This document shows positions 1 to 8,776 of a stretch of 32,829 nucleotides of DNA, one piece after another; position 1 is the first letter of the stretch; the number at the start of each line of letters is the position of its first letter. The stretch is from Afipia sp. (GTDB lineage: Bacteria; Pseudomonadota; Alphaproteobacteria; Rhizobiales; Xanthobacteraceae). The DNA lies in contig JAFKES010000089.1 of assembly GCA_017308495.1 (NCBI GenBank), positions 1 through 32,829 on the forward strand. The letters are read 5' to 3'. The notes beneath the pieces were generated by a model that saw only the letters and a list, made by a program, of their open reading frames with translations, was not told the origin of the DNA and ran no database searches. A program made the translations under genes and the position numbers.

Positions 1-1211
1 GCGGACGCCAGTTGCAGCGCGTCCGTCACCGGCCCGGTCCGGATCTGCGTCGCCTTGCGCGCGATGATGTTCATCGCGACCATTGCGGTTTCCGGATCGA
101 AGGCGGTGTCGAAGCGACGCTTGCGCAACAGCTTCGCGACCGACTGTTCGGTGGAGCCCGGCTCCAGCAGGCACATGAAGGCGATCACGGAGTCGCCGGC
201 CACGTGGCCGAGCGGCGGATTGACAGGCCCGGCGCCGGAACCGCAGATGCCTTCCTCAAACACGGCGATGATCTCATCGAGAGCCATGATGCCGATGACG
301 GTCGGCGCCCCGATATCCTTCAGAATCAGTCCGAGATCGCCGATCAGCTTGCCGGTCGGGATCGCCTTGCCGGTGATGCGCACGTGGACCGTCTCCGGCA
401 GACCCGCCGTCCGCGCCGCCGCCTGTCCCGCGACGAACGCGCTGGTGACCTTCCCGTAAGGGCCATACTTCTCCGCGACATCCGCGTCTGGATGAATGAT
501 TTCCAGAATCGCAGCCGCGCCGAACAGCGCCGCGAGAAACGGCTGTCCGGGCATGCCCGCGCCCGACATCGCATCCAGCATCGCCTGCGTGCCGACGGTC
601 GCACCCTTCTCGGCCATTCCCGGGAAGATGATGTCCTCCCCCAGAGCGCCATGTCCGAGCAGAGGACCGCCGCCAACCATGGCGGGCACGTTGCGACCCT
701 GAACCGGCGACAGCTCGCCCTTCATCATGCAGTCATAGACCGCGGACACGGCCGCGAAAGCCGAAACCTTGTTATTCAGTTTGGCGGTCGGCACCGCGGC
801 CAGGCCAGACCGGTCGACGCCGGCGATCATGCGGGCGGTCGCGCCGAGCTTGCGATTTCCGGCCGGGATTCCGACCTGCGCGTTGGCGCCGGCAAGATAG
901 AGCAGCACCGCGGCGATCAACGCCGCATTGGCGCCGTCGGCGCCGCCATCCTTGGCGGCCTTGATCGCCTTGGCGAGCAAATCGTCGACTGGCTGATGGA
1001 CTGCATCGGCGAACGTCACCTGGGGGCTGACGCCGCGGCGAAGTTCGGTGGCCAACGCATTACAAGCGGCGACCACGGGAATGTTGAGCATTCCATGTCC
1101 GCCGGTAAGGGCTTCAACGCGATCGCTGGTCAGCCAGCCGGGGTTCGCGTTCGCGCCCGAAACTGCAGCAAGAAGAATTTTCTCACGCTCTATGTTCTTG
1201 TTCGATGCCAC
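1..1211 (-). CDS. Conserved protein of unknown function, 3' end outside window
   Basis: An open frame runs without a stop from a GTG at 1211 to the left edge, giving at least 403 residues. The start is supported by a strong AAGGAGGA ribosome site (1217-1224) five bases upstream. The protein begins MASNKNIEREKILLAAVSG and is rich in Gly/Ala helical stretches. Recognisable blocks include GNRKLGATARMIAGVDR, GPLLGHGALGEDIIFPG and GPVNPPLGHVAGDSVIAF. No signal peptide or clear membrane segment is seen, so it is probably a cytosolic enzyme. I do not recognise the family; the GNRKLGA block loosely recalls serine-dehydratase-alpha-like folds, but that is only an impression. It lies 221 bp downstream of dctP on the same strand and is probably part of, or co-regulated with, the TRAP/CitE cluster. 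The dense plus-strand frames over it are shadows. Confidence 0.8.
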   Translation of the reverse strand, partial: MASNKNIEREKILLAAVSGANANPGWLTSDRVEALTGGHGMLNIPVVAACNALATELRRGVSPQVTFADAVHQPVDDLLAKAIKAAKDGGADGANAALIAAVLLYLAGANAQVGIPAGNRKLGATARMIAGVDRSGLAAVPTAKLNNKVSAFAAVSAVYDCMMKGELSPVQGRNVPAMVGGGPLLGHGALGEDIIFPGMAEKGATVGTQAMLDAMSGAGMPGQPFLAALFGAAAILEIIHPDADVAEKYGPYGKVTSAFVAGQAAARTAGLPETVHVRITGKAIPTGKLIGDLGLILKDIGAPTVIGIMALDEIIAVFEEGICGSGAGPVNPPLGHVAGDSVIAFMCLLEPGSTEQSVAKLLRKRRFDTAFDPETAMVAMNIIARKATQIRTGPVTDALQLAS

Positions 1212-1224
1212 CGGATTCCTCCTT

Positions 1225-1242
1225 CTATCTATGCATAGGTAG
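1225..1242. promoter_or_regulatory. Imperfect palindrome next to the ribosome site of the unknown gene
   Basis: The 18 bases form a dyad around a perfect 10-bp core CTATGCATAG, with three more paired bases on each side and one mismatch pair. It abuts the ribosome site (1217-1224) of the gene starting at 1211. It could be an operator or a small translational hairpin; neither can be shown from sequence alone. Confidence 0.3.
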
Positions 1243-1432
1243 CTCTGTTGCGGCGCGCGGTGACGTCAATCATCCCGGCGCGCCGCTCTGTGATCGGTCA
1301 GGAACGAAATTCCGAAAGCCGATCGGAGCTGGATGTCAGCGTTGCGATCGGACGGGCAAGTGCCCCGGATATTCCGTCATTAGAGACAAATCGACTGATA
1401 CCTCGATCAGCCAATTCTCACGTCCTCGGTGA

Positions 1433-2551
<1,119 letters not shown>

Positions 2552-2584
2552 TTATTTGACGTTGCTTGAAGTCTAAGTGCGATC

Positions 2585-2625
2585 GCGGGATCGAGCGAAG
2601 AGAATGTGAGTTGTCCTGATCCCGC
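2585..2625 (-). other. Intercistronic inverted repeat between dctM and dctP
   Basis: Perfect 8-base arms GCGGGATC (2585-2592) and GATCCCGC (2618-2625) are separated by 25 bases in the 169-bp gap after dctM. In TRAP and ABC operons such hairpins often protect part of the message or partly stop transcription so that the binding protein is made in excess. Here dctP lies downstream, so a separate dctP promoter or a processing site is also possible. No T-run follows on the minus strand. Confidence 0.35.
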
Positions 2626-2702
2626 AAACGTCTTTCCTATTCCGACAACTCGCCTTCCTTGTTTCAGCCGGCTTTTTTTGCGATAGCCGTGTATGAGAAC
2701 AG

Positions 2703-4352
2703 CTATTTCACTTGCGGCGGAGAGAGCTGATCCAGTTCCTCGAACGCGGGAGCCTGGATCTCGATCTTCGAGGGATCAACGACCGGCCTCTTGTAGCGCA
2801 TCACCATCGCCGGGAAGAGCAGCACGATGCCGACCATCACCAACTGGATGAAGACGAACGGCACCGCACCCCAATAGATCTGGCCGGTGGTCACCGGTGC
2901 GATCGTCTGCCCGGTCACCTTGTCCAGATAGGGCACGCGCGCCGCAACGGACCGCAGGTAGAACAGAGCGAAACCGAAGGGCGGATGCATGAAGCTCGTC
3001 TGCATGTTGACGCCGAGCAGCACGCCGAACCAGATCAGGTCGATGCCCATCGCTGTGGCGGCCGGTGCCAGCAGCGGCACGATGATGAAGGCCAGCTCGA
3101 AGAAATCGAGGAAGAAGGCCAACAAGAACACCAGCACCGACACCGCGATCAGGAAGCCGTACTGGCCGCCCGGCAGCGAGGTCAGCAGATGTTCGACCCA
3201 GATATGGCCGTTGACGCCATAGAACGTCAGCGAGAAGACCCGCGCGCCAATCAGGATGAACATCACGAAGGCCGACAGCCGCGTGGTCGACGCCAGAGCC
3301 TGAGTGACAACGCTATAGCTCAGGCGCCCCTTGGCCGCGGCGAGGATCATTGAACCAACCGCGCCCATCGCGCCGCCTTCAGTCGGCGTGGCGATGCCGA
3401 GGAAGATCGTCCCGAGCACGAGGAAGACCAGCGCCAGCGGCGGGATCAGCACGATGATGACTTGTTGCGCCAGGCGCGACATCAGATTGATCTTCATCGA
3501 GCGGTCGAGCAGCGCCAGCACGTAGATGACAATCACGCCGACGGTCGCGCCGAGGATATCGGCATTGTCGCCATGGGTGGGATAAAGCCACTGGTGTGCG
3601 CCATAGGTGATGATGGCGCAGATCGCCAGCGCGACAAGCAGAGACGTCACGTCGTGGCCGAGGGTGCGGGCCTCCTTCGGGAGGGCCGGCATGGAGTTCG
3701 GCCGAACGATCGACATGATCAGGACGTAGATCGCGTAGATGCCTGTCAGGATCAGGCCGGGAATCAGCGCACCCTTGTACATGTCGCCGACCGAGCGGCC
3801 GAGCTGGTCGGCCAGCACGATCAGCACCAGCGAGGGCGGGATGATCTGCGCCAGCGTGCCCGACGCCGCGATCACACCGGAGGCGAGCCGCCGGTCATAG
3901 CCGTAGCGCAGCATGATCGGCAGCGAGATCAGGCCCATGGCAATGACCGAGGCGGCGACGACGCCGGTGGTGGCCGCCAGCAGCGCGCCGACGAAGATGA
4001 CGGCGTAGGCAAGACCACCGCGGATCGGTCCGAAGAGCTGACCGATGGTGTCGAGCAGGTCCTCCGCCATGCCGGAGCGCTCCAGCACGATCCCCATGAA
4101 GGTGAAGAATGGAATTGCCAGCATCACCTCATTGGCGAGAACCCCGCCATAGAAGCGGTCGGGCAGCGCATAGAGCAGCGGCCACGACAGGTTGATCGAG
4201 CCCCCCGACAGCGGCGCCAGCTCCACTCCGACCAGGAAGAAGAGCAGGCCATTGGCCGCCAGCGCGAACGCGACGGGGTAGCCGAACAGCAGGAAGACGA
4301 CGAGCGAGCCGAACATGATCGGCGCCATATTCTGGGCGATAAACTCGAACAT
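2703..4352 (-). CDS. dctM: TRAP transporter large permease subunit DctM
   Basis: This 549-aa polytopic membrane protein is the transport subunit of the TRAP system and belongs to the ion-transporter superfamily. It is nearly all hydrophobic helices. Family blocks visible are IPFFTFMGIVLERSGMAEDL near residue 80, the IIPPSLVLIVLADQLGRSVG segment near 170, and GIATPTEGGAMGAVG near 325. It is longer than the usual ~430 aa because of an extra hydrophobic region at about 225-290, seen in a subset of large DctM proteins. The start codon shares one base with the dctQ stop (TGATG), and the ribosome site GAGGAG lies inside the end of dctQ, so the two are translationally coupled. It should work with DctQ and DctP in the inner membrane. 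Confidence 0.93.
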   Translation of the reverse strand: MFEFIAQNMAPIMFGSLVVFLLFGYPVAFALAANGLLFFLVGVELAPLSGGSINLSWPLLYALPDRFYGGVLANEVMLAIPFFTFMGIVLERSGMAEDLLDTIGQLFGPIRGGLAYAVIFVGALLAATTGVVAASVIAMGLISLPIMLRYGYDRRLASGVIAASGTLAQIIPPSLVLIVLADQLGRSVGDMYKGALIPGLILTGIYAIYVLIMSIVRPNSMPALPKEARTLGHDVTSLLVALAICAIITYGAHQWLYPTHGDNADILGATVGVIVIYVLALLDRSMKINLMSRLAQQVIIVLIPPLALVFLVLGTIFLGIATPTEGGAMGAVGSMILAAAKGRLSYSVVTQALASTTRLSAFVMFILIGARVFSLTFYGVNGHIWVEHLLTSLPGGQYGFLIAVSVLVFLLAFFLDFFELAFIIVPLLAPAATAMGIDLIWFGVLLGVNMQTSFMHPPFGFALFYLRSVAARVPYLDKVTGQTIAPVTTGQIYWGAVPFVFIQLVMVGIVLLFPAMVMRYKRPVVDPSKIEIQAPAFEELDQLSPPQVK

Positions 4353-4936
4353 CAGGTGAGCTCCTCGACCAGCGCCTTGCCTTCCAGCTCGGCATGTTCA
4401 TGTGCGGAAACGAACGGATTGGGATCGTCGATCTCGCCGCGCATCACCGCGATCTTCTTGATGATTTCAGAGATGCCCTGCAGCATCAGGAGAAAGAATC
4501 CGATCAGCATCAGCGCCTTTGCAGGCCAGATGATCAGGCCGCCGGCATTGGTCGACATCTCGCCGCTGCGGACTGAAGTTCGGACATAGGGGACCAGGAA
4601 ATAGACCATGAGCAATGAGAACGGCATCAGGAACAGGACATGACCGATCAGGTCGATCCAGTGCTGCACGCGCCGCGACCACAGGCCGTAGAGGATGTCG
4701 ATACGGATGTGCTCGTTCTGTTTCAAGGTATAGGCGGCGGCGAGCATGAATGCCGCCCCGAACAGATACCATTGTGCTTCAAGCCACGCGTTCGAGGAAA
4801 CGCTGAATATCTTGCGCACGACTGCGTTGATGGAACTGATCAGAATCGATGCCAGAATGCACCAGGATATGGACTTCCCGATCGTTTCGTTAAAGCGGTC
4901 TATCCCGCGCGACAGTCCCAATAAAGGCTGCAACAT
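4352..4936 (-). CDS. dctQ: TRAP transporter small permease subunit DctQ
   Basis: This 194-aa membrane protein has four predicted helices (about residues 24-44, 60-78, 96-120 and 136-158), as in the DctQ family. The typical EAQWYLFGAAFMLAAAYTLKQNEHIRID block, a family hallmark with conserved H and R, spans about residues 53-80. DctQ pairs with DctM and is thought to organise the permease for docking of the binding protein. A strong GGAGGG ribosome site lies just upstream of the ATG. The gene begins 50 bp after the GST stop, suggesting one transcript with the GST and CitE genes. The charged C-terminus is EHAELEGKALVEELT. Confidence 0.9.
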   Translation of the reverse strand: MLQPLLGLSRGIDRFNETIGKSISWCILASILISSINAVVRKIFSVSSNAWLEAQWYLFGAAFMLAAAYTLKQNEHIRIDILYGLWSRRVQHWIDLIGHVLFLMPFSLLMVYFLVPYVRTSVRSGEMSTNAGGLIIWPAKALMLIGFFLLMLQGISEIIKKIAVMRGEIDDPNPFVSAHEHAELEGKALVEELT

Positions 4937-4986
4937 TCCCTCCCGTGATTGTTTTTTTATGCCTAGCTGCCGATCCGAGCGCTGCG

Positions 4987-5715
4987 CTATCCGGATGAAG
5001 ACGTCTCAGGCAAAAAGGTCGCGTCGATCTGGGGCCGTGCGCCGACGTTTCGACCAAAACCCTCGAACAGATCAAGTCCGCGATCCACCCAGTCGGCAAC
5101 GGAATCGTCATCGACCAGAATTTTGAAATCGCTCGACAGGCGGGCCCACTGGAATGACGCAAGGCCGATATAATCGGCGTAGCCGGGCGTCTCGCCCGAA
5201 AGCCAGGGTTGCGTCTTCAGGGTCAACCGGATCGGATGAATAGCCGTCCGAAACCTGAGAACGTCTTCATCCCGGCCGGCCTGCGCCTCCTCAAGCGTCC
5301 TTTTCAGCATCTGCTCCCGCGTGCGCCGAAAATAGGCCTGATCCCGCACAGCCATTCGATCATGGATTTCGCGGGCAAAAAGCGGCAGAAGAGACGAGTT
5401 CACGACCTTGTCGAAGAAGGATTCGACAAAGCGCGTGGCTCCTTTCGCCTGTTCGCAAGCGAAGAGACTCGGACGATCCGGGAATGTCTCGTCAAGAACC
5501 TCCGCGATGCGCCAGCTCTCGTTGACGACACGGCCATCGATCTCGACCGTCGGGACGCTCCGGCTGCCGCCGGGCAGCTTCTGCAGATCATCGAATCCGA
5601 TCGCGACGGAGCGGAAGTCCAGCCCCTTGTGCCGAAGGGACCAGCGGACGCGCCAGCAATAGGGGCTGTAGCGCGTTCCGTCGGCCTGCGCGAGTTCATA
5701 CAGCGTGATCGCCAT
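4987..5715 (-). CDS. Glutathione S-transferase, LigE (beta-etherase)-like
   Basis: A 242-aa cytosolic GST. The N-terminal thioredoxin fold (about 1-85) carries the likely active-site segment RYSPYCWRVRWSLRHKGLDF with Ser17, the cis-proline turn SVPTV near 54, and the glutathione-binding NESWRIAEVLDE. The rest is the helical C-terminal domain. The SPYxWRxxxxLxHKG pattern, the YADYIGLASFQWA block and the WVDRGLDLFEGFGR ending resemble LigE, the Sphingobium enzyme that cleaves lignin beta-aryl ethers with glutathione. LigE-like proteins are common in soil bacteria and most have unknown substrates, so true etherase activity is an inference. The gene starts 6 bp after the citE-like stop and precedes dctQ by 50 bp, so it belongs to the same operon. 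Confidence 0.85.
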   Translation of the reverse strand: MAITLYELAQADGTRYSPYCWRVRWSLRHKGLDFRSVAIGFDDLQKLPGGSRSVPTVEIDGRVVNESWRIAEVLDETFPDRPSLFACEQAKGATRFVESFFDKVVNSSLLPLFAREIHDRMAVRDQAYFRRTREQMLKRTLEEAQAGRDEDVLRFRTAIHPIRLTLKTQPWLSGETPGYADYIGLASFQWARLSSDFKILVDDDSVADWVDRGLDLFEGFGRNVGARPQIDATFLPETSSSG

Positions 5716-5721
5716 TTGATC

Positions 5722-6588
5722 TCACGCCCCTGCCCTGCGGCTGCCGCGGTCGGCGAGCGCCAGGATACGCTTGGATGAACGCAGGACCGGCTTCTGCAGC
5801 ATCAGCCCGTTCAGCACGGCAAGGCCTGTCGTGCTCTCGGCAAAAGCCGCCACCGCCTCGCGGGCGCGCGCGACCTCTTCGGCCGAGGGCGTAAAATAGC
5901 GGTGCACAATGTCGAGTTGTGTCGGATGAATGCACGCCTTCCCGGTGAACCCGATTTCGGCGGCATGCGCAGCGGCGGCATCCAGTCCCGCCATATCCGC
6001 CAGATTGATATGCGGCACGTCCATGACGTCGATGCCGACGGAGGCTGCGGCATGCACTGTCCGTGAACGCGCATAGAGCAGAGCAGTCGGAGTCCGGCGG
6101 CAGCGCAGGTCGGCCGACATGTCGACCTCGCCGAAAAGCAGGCACACCAGCCGCTTGCTGGCCTGGACGATATCGAAAATATCCTCAAGCCCGTCCGTGG
6201 TTTCGACCACGACATGGTACTTCACCGCCTCCGCCGGTCCCTGCAGCAGTTCGTCGAGCAGCTTCAGTTCCGCGCCGGACCGGACCTTGGTGAGCATGAT
6301 GGCGTCGGGCAGCGCCTTGAGTTTTGCAAGCGCCTCCACGTCGCGAAGCCCATGGACCGTATCGAGGGAGTTGATACGCACGATGCGCTCGCAATCCGAC
6401 GTCCGGGCTTCCGCGAACAAAGGCATCGTATTGGCGCGGGCCTCATCCTTGAGGTCGACAGCGACGGCGTCTTCGAGATCCACGCAGACACAATCAGCCC
6501 CGGATACCAGCGCTTTTCGATATCTGTCCGGTCGCAGGCCGGGGACAAACATCAGGCTGCGCCGCGGCACGAGAGTGGTCTCTTCCAT
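5722..6588 (-). CDS. CitE-like CoA-thioester lyase (HpcH/HpaI aldolase superfamily)
   Basis: This 288-aa TIM-barrel enzyme belongs to the citrate-lyase-beta / malyl-CoA-lyase family, which uses Mg2+ to cleave or form C-C bonds in hydroxyacyl-CoA thioesters. Visible motifs are RRSLMFVPG at the start, DCVCVDLEDAV (36-42), RIN (71-73), the metal ligand Glu129 in VVVETTDGL, Asp156 in LFGEVDMSADL, and GKACIHPTQL near the C-terminus. A single stand-alone gene without citD/citF argues against citrate fermentation. A malyl-CoA, citramalyl-CoA or similar lyase is more likely. An AGGAGGA ribosome site precedes the ATG. It is the first gene of the apparent operon with the GST and TRAP genes, 96 bp from the divergent MocR regulator. 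Confidence 0.9.
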   Translation of the reverse strand: MEETTLVPRRSLMFVPGLRPDRYRKALVSGADCVCVDLEDAVAVDLKDEARANTMPLFAEARTSDCERIVRINSLDTVHGLRDVEALAKLKALPDAIMLTKVRSGAELKLLDELLQGPAEAVKYHVVVETTDGLEDIFDIVQASKRLVCLLFGEVDMSADLRCRRTPTALLYARSRTVHAAASVGIDVMDVPHINLADMAGLDAAAAHAAEIGFTGKACIHPTQLDIVHRYFTPSAEEVARAREAVAAFAESTTGLAVLNGLMLQKPVLRSSKRILALADRGSRRAGA

Positions 6589-6684
6589 ATCATTTCCTCC
6601 TGTAATTTTATTGAAACCACCTATAGTCGTGCTACGGATCGTGGACAGTTACACTTCGAAAGAAAGTCAACTGGTACAGATCTC
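6589..6684. promoter_or_regulatory. Divergent control region between citE-like gene and mocR-like gene
   Basis: These 96 bases must carry the promoters of both divergent units and probably the MocR operator. On the minus strand a TATAGG hexamer (revcomp of CCTATA) about 30 bases before the ribosome site is a possible -10 for the citE operon, with a weak -35. Two direct copies of TCGTG, 12 bases apart, lie in the middle; MocR regulators often bind direct repeats. The exact operator cannot be fixed by eye. Confidence 0.4.
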
Positions 6685-8112
6685 ATGCCAAACACAGCCA
6701 AGCCGCGGTATGTCGAGATTGCCGAACAGCTTTCGGAACTCATCACCAGCGGATCACTACGACCGGGCGACGCGCTTCCGTCGATCAGGACAGCGAGTAC
6801 GCGACACCGCGTCAGCAAGGGCACGATCGTGCAAGCCTATGGCCTGCTCGAAACGCTCGGACTGATCGAGGCACGTCCGCAATCCGGCTACTATGTGAAG
6901 ATGCGGCAGGTGAACCCCGCCAAGACGCCCCGCATGGGCTTTGCGCTGCCGAAGTTCGTGGAAATCGATACCTCGCAGCGTCTTCAGGCCATTCTCGGCG
7001 GACAGATCGCCTCGGAAGTCGTATCGCTGGGCTCGTCGTTTCCAAGTTCGTCGCTGTTTCCGATTCAATCGTTGAATCGGGCACTCTGCGCGAGCATGCG
7101 CTACAACACGCAGGTCGACTCGCTACAGGATTTGCAGCTCGGCCTTCCCGAGTTGCGAAGGCTTATCTCCCAGCGTTATCTGGAATTGGGTTACTCGGTT
7201 CCCGCGGAGGAAATCCTCATCACGTGCGGCGGCATGGAGGCCATCAGCCTTAGCCTCCAGTCGGTAACTACCCCGAACGACGTCGTCGTAATCGATTCCC
7301 CGACGTTCTATTCGGGGATGCAGCTTTTACATCAATTGCGCCTGCGCCCGATCGAAATTCCCGCCGATGCGAACGAGGGAATGTCGCTAGCCCTGCTGGA
7401 CAGCATTCTGCGACAGCATGACGTCAAAGCCTGCCTGCTGATGACGAACTGTCAGAACCCGCTTGGCTTCACCATGGAGGAAGCCAAGAAGCAAGAGCTG
7501 GTCGCGCTGCTCGCGAAGCACAATGTCCCCCTCATCGAGAACGATGTCTATGCCGAATTGCAGTTCGGGCTCCATCACCATCGTGCGGCGAAGGCGTTCG
7601 ATAAATCCGGGCTGGTGTTGCACTGCGGTTCATTCACGAAGTCGCTGGCGCCGGGATTCAAGATTGGCTGGGTCGCGAGCGGGAGGTTTCGCGAGCAGGT
7701 GCTCAACAGGAAATTCGCCACCACGCTGGGCACGTCTATCCCCCCGCAAAAAGCCATCGCGCATTTCCTGACCCACCATGCTTACGACCGGCATTTGCGA
7801 AAGCTGCGTCAGACGCTTTTTGAGCAGGCCAGCCAGATGTCCGACGCGGTCGCCAACTACTTTCCGAAGTCCACCCTGTTCACGCGGCCACGTGGCGGTT
7901 ACGTCTTGTGGCTTCAGCTTCCGGAAAAAGTAGACGCCATCGAGCTTTTCGAGATGGCGTCCTCCAAGGAGATCGGCATTGCGCCGGGGCCGATCTTCTC
8001 CGCCACCAAGGGCTACCAGAATTTCATCCGCCTGAACTACGGCTATCCATGGTCGCCGTCGCTGGATCGCGCGATGAAATGGCTCGGTCAGGTCGCACAG
8101 AGCATGTGCTAG
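6685..8112 (+). CDS. MocR/GntR-family transcription regulator with aminotransferase domain
   Basis: A 475-aa fusion of an N-terminal GntR winged helix (about 8-75; RPGDALPSIRTAS, VSKGTIVQAYGLLETLGLI) and a fold-type I aminotransferase-like domain (about 110-470). The PLP-binding lysine is K319 in GSFTKSLAPG; N258 in TNCQNPLG, D287 and Y289 in ENDVYAEL complete the cofactor pocket, so PLP binding is expected. MocR proteins use PLP or its adducts as effector and typically control a divergent operon, here the citE-GST-dctQMP genes. The ATG at 6685 is chosen because the HTH begins right after it; a longer reading frame upstream runs through the control region and the antisense of citE. The ribosome site is weak. 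Confidence 0.9.
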   Translation: MPNTAKPRYVEIAEQLSELITSGSLRPGDALPSIRTASTRHRVSKGTIVQAYGLLETLGLIEARPQSGYYVKMRQVNPAKTPRMGFALPKFVEIDTSQRLQAILGGQIASEVVSLGSSFPSSSLFPIQSLNRALCASMRYNTQVDSLQDLQLGLPELRRLISQRYLELGYSVPAEEILITCGGMEAISLSLQSVTTPNDVVVIDSPTFYSGMQLLHQLRLRPIEIPADANEGMSLALLDSILRQHDVKACLLMTNCQNPLGFTMEEAKKQELVALLAKHNVPLIENDVYAELQFGLHHHRAAKAFDKSGLVLHCGSFTKSLAPGFKIGWVASGRFREQVLNRKFATTLGTSIPPQKAIAHFLTHHAYDRHLRKLRQTLFEQASQMSDAVANYFPKSTLFTRPRGGYVLWLQLPEKVDAIELFEMASSKEIGIAPGPIFSATKGYQNFIRLNYGYPWSPSLDRAMKWLGQVAQSMC

Positions 8113-8230
8113 CGCCCGATCCCGATAATTGAAAACCGGTTTTTGGAAAAAATGCGCGAGCAACAAGCAACAATAAAGGGCAAAGGTTGGAGTCTGATCT
8201 GGTGTCGCTGAAGCGAACACCCGCCGCTTT
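8113..8230. repeat. Possible dispersed intergenic repeat with AAAACCGGTTTT palindrome
   Basis: After the mocR stop the sequence reads CGATCCCGATAATTG, then the perfect 12-bp palindrome AAAACCGGTTTT (8132-8143), then a GGAAAAAATGCGCGAGCAAC-type stretch. From memory, very similar palindromic stretches occur many times between genes in Bradyrhizobium-type genomes. Within this window I see one copy only, so the repeat status is from memory. It may also end mocR transcription. Confidence 0.35.
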
Positions 8231-8338
8231 CCGGAAAGTTCGAGTCGTTTCCACCAAATCCAATCGCCGCCGGATTGCCTTTCAATCCGACCCTGTCTAT
8301 GGATGAACCTATCAGTCGGTAGATGAGGGAGACACGAC

Positions 8339-8731
8339 GTGAAACCGAAAGCTGTCGAATACGAGCATGCGTCCCCCGCCGTGAAGGCGGTGTTCGACGA
8401 CATCAAGGCGACGCGCAAGATCGACGACGTCAACAATTTCTGGAAATATCTCGCCAACGACGAGAAGACGCTGCGCCGGACATGGGACAGCGTTCGCGAA
8501 GTCATGGCTCCCGGCGCGCTAGATCCTCTTGTCAAGGAACTGATCTACGTCGCTGTCAGCGTGACGAACAATTGCGGCTACTGCATCGCCAGCCATAGCG
8601 CTGCGGCGGCGAAGGCCGGGATGACCGCGGCGCAATTCAACGAACTTCTCGCCGTCGTAGGAATGGCCAACGAAACCAACCGGCTGGTCAACGGCTATCG
8701 TATCCCGCTTGATCCTGCCCTCGAGACCTGA
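8339..8731 (+). CDS. AhpD-like carboxymuconolactone decarboxylase family protein
   Basis: A 130-aa all-helical protein of the CMD/AhpD superfamily. The redox motif is intact: C79-G-Y-C82 followed by H86 in NNCGYCIASHSAAA, the CxxC(x3)H arrangement of AhpD-type disulfide reductases or peroxidases. The GTG start at 8339 has a GAGGGAG ribosome site about 8 bases upstream; an overlapping ATG frame at 8323 is a shadow. It is followed 45 bp later by a quinone oxidoreductase gene on the same strand, so the two may form a small oxidative-stress or aromatic-compound operon. The true substrate is unknown. Confidence 0.88.
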   Translation: MKPKAVEYEHASPAVKAVFDDIKATRKIDDVNNFWKYLANDEKTLRRTWDSVREVMAPGALDPLVKELIYVAVSVTNNCGYCIASHSAAAAKAGMTAAQFNELLAVVGMANETNRLVNGYRIPLDPALET

Positions 8732-8776
8732 TCGCAACCGCTCAGCCCTCCCAAGACCACAACCGAACAGAGGACC

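Noticed and set aside
12-1238. 408-residue plus-strand open frame at the left edge
   Set aside because: The minus-strand frame has the better ribosome site and normal protein composition; the plus frame is Arg/His/Asp-rich shadow.
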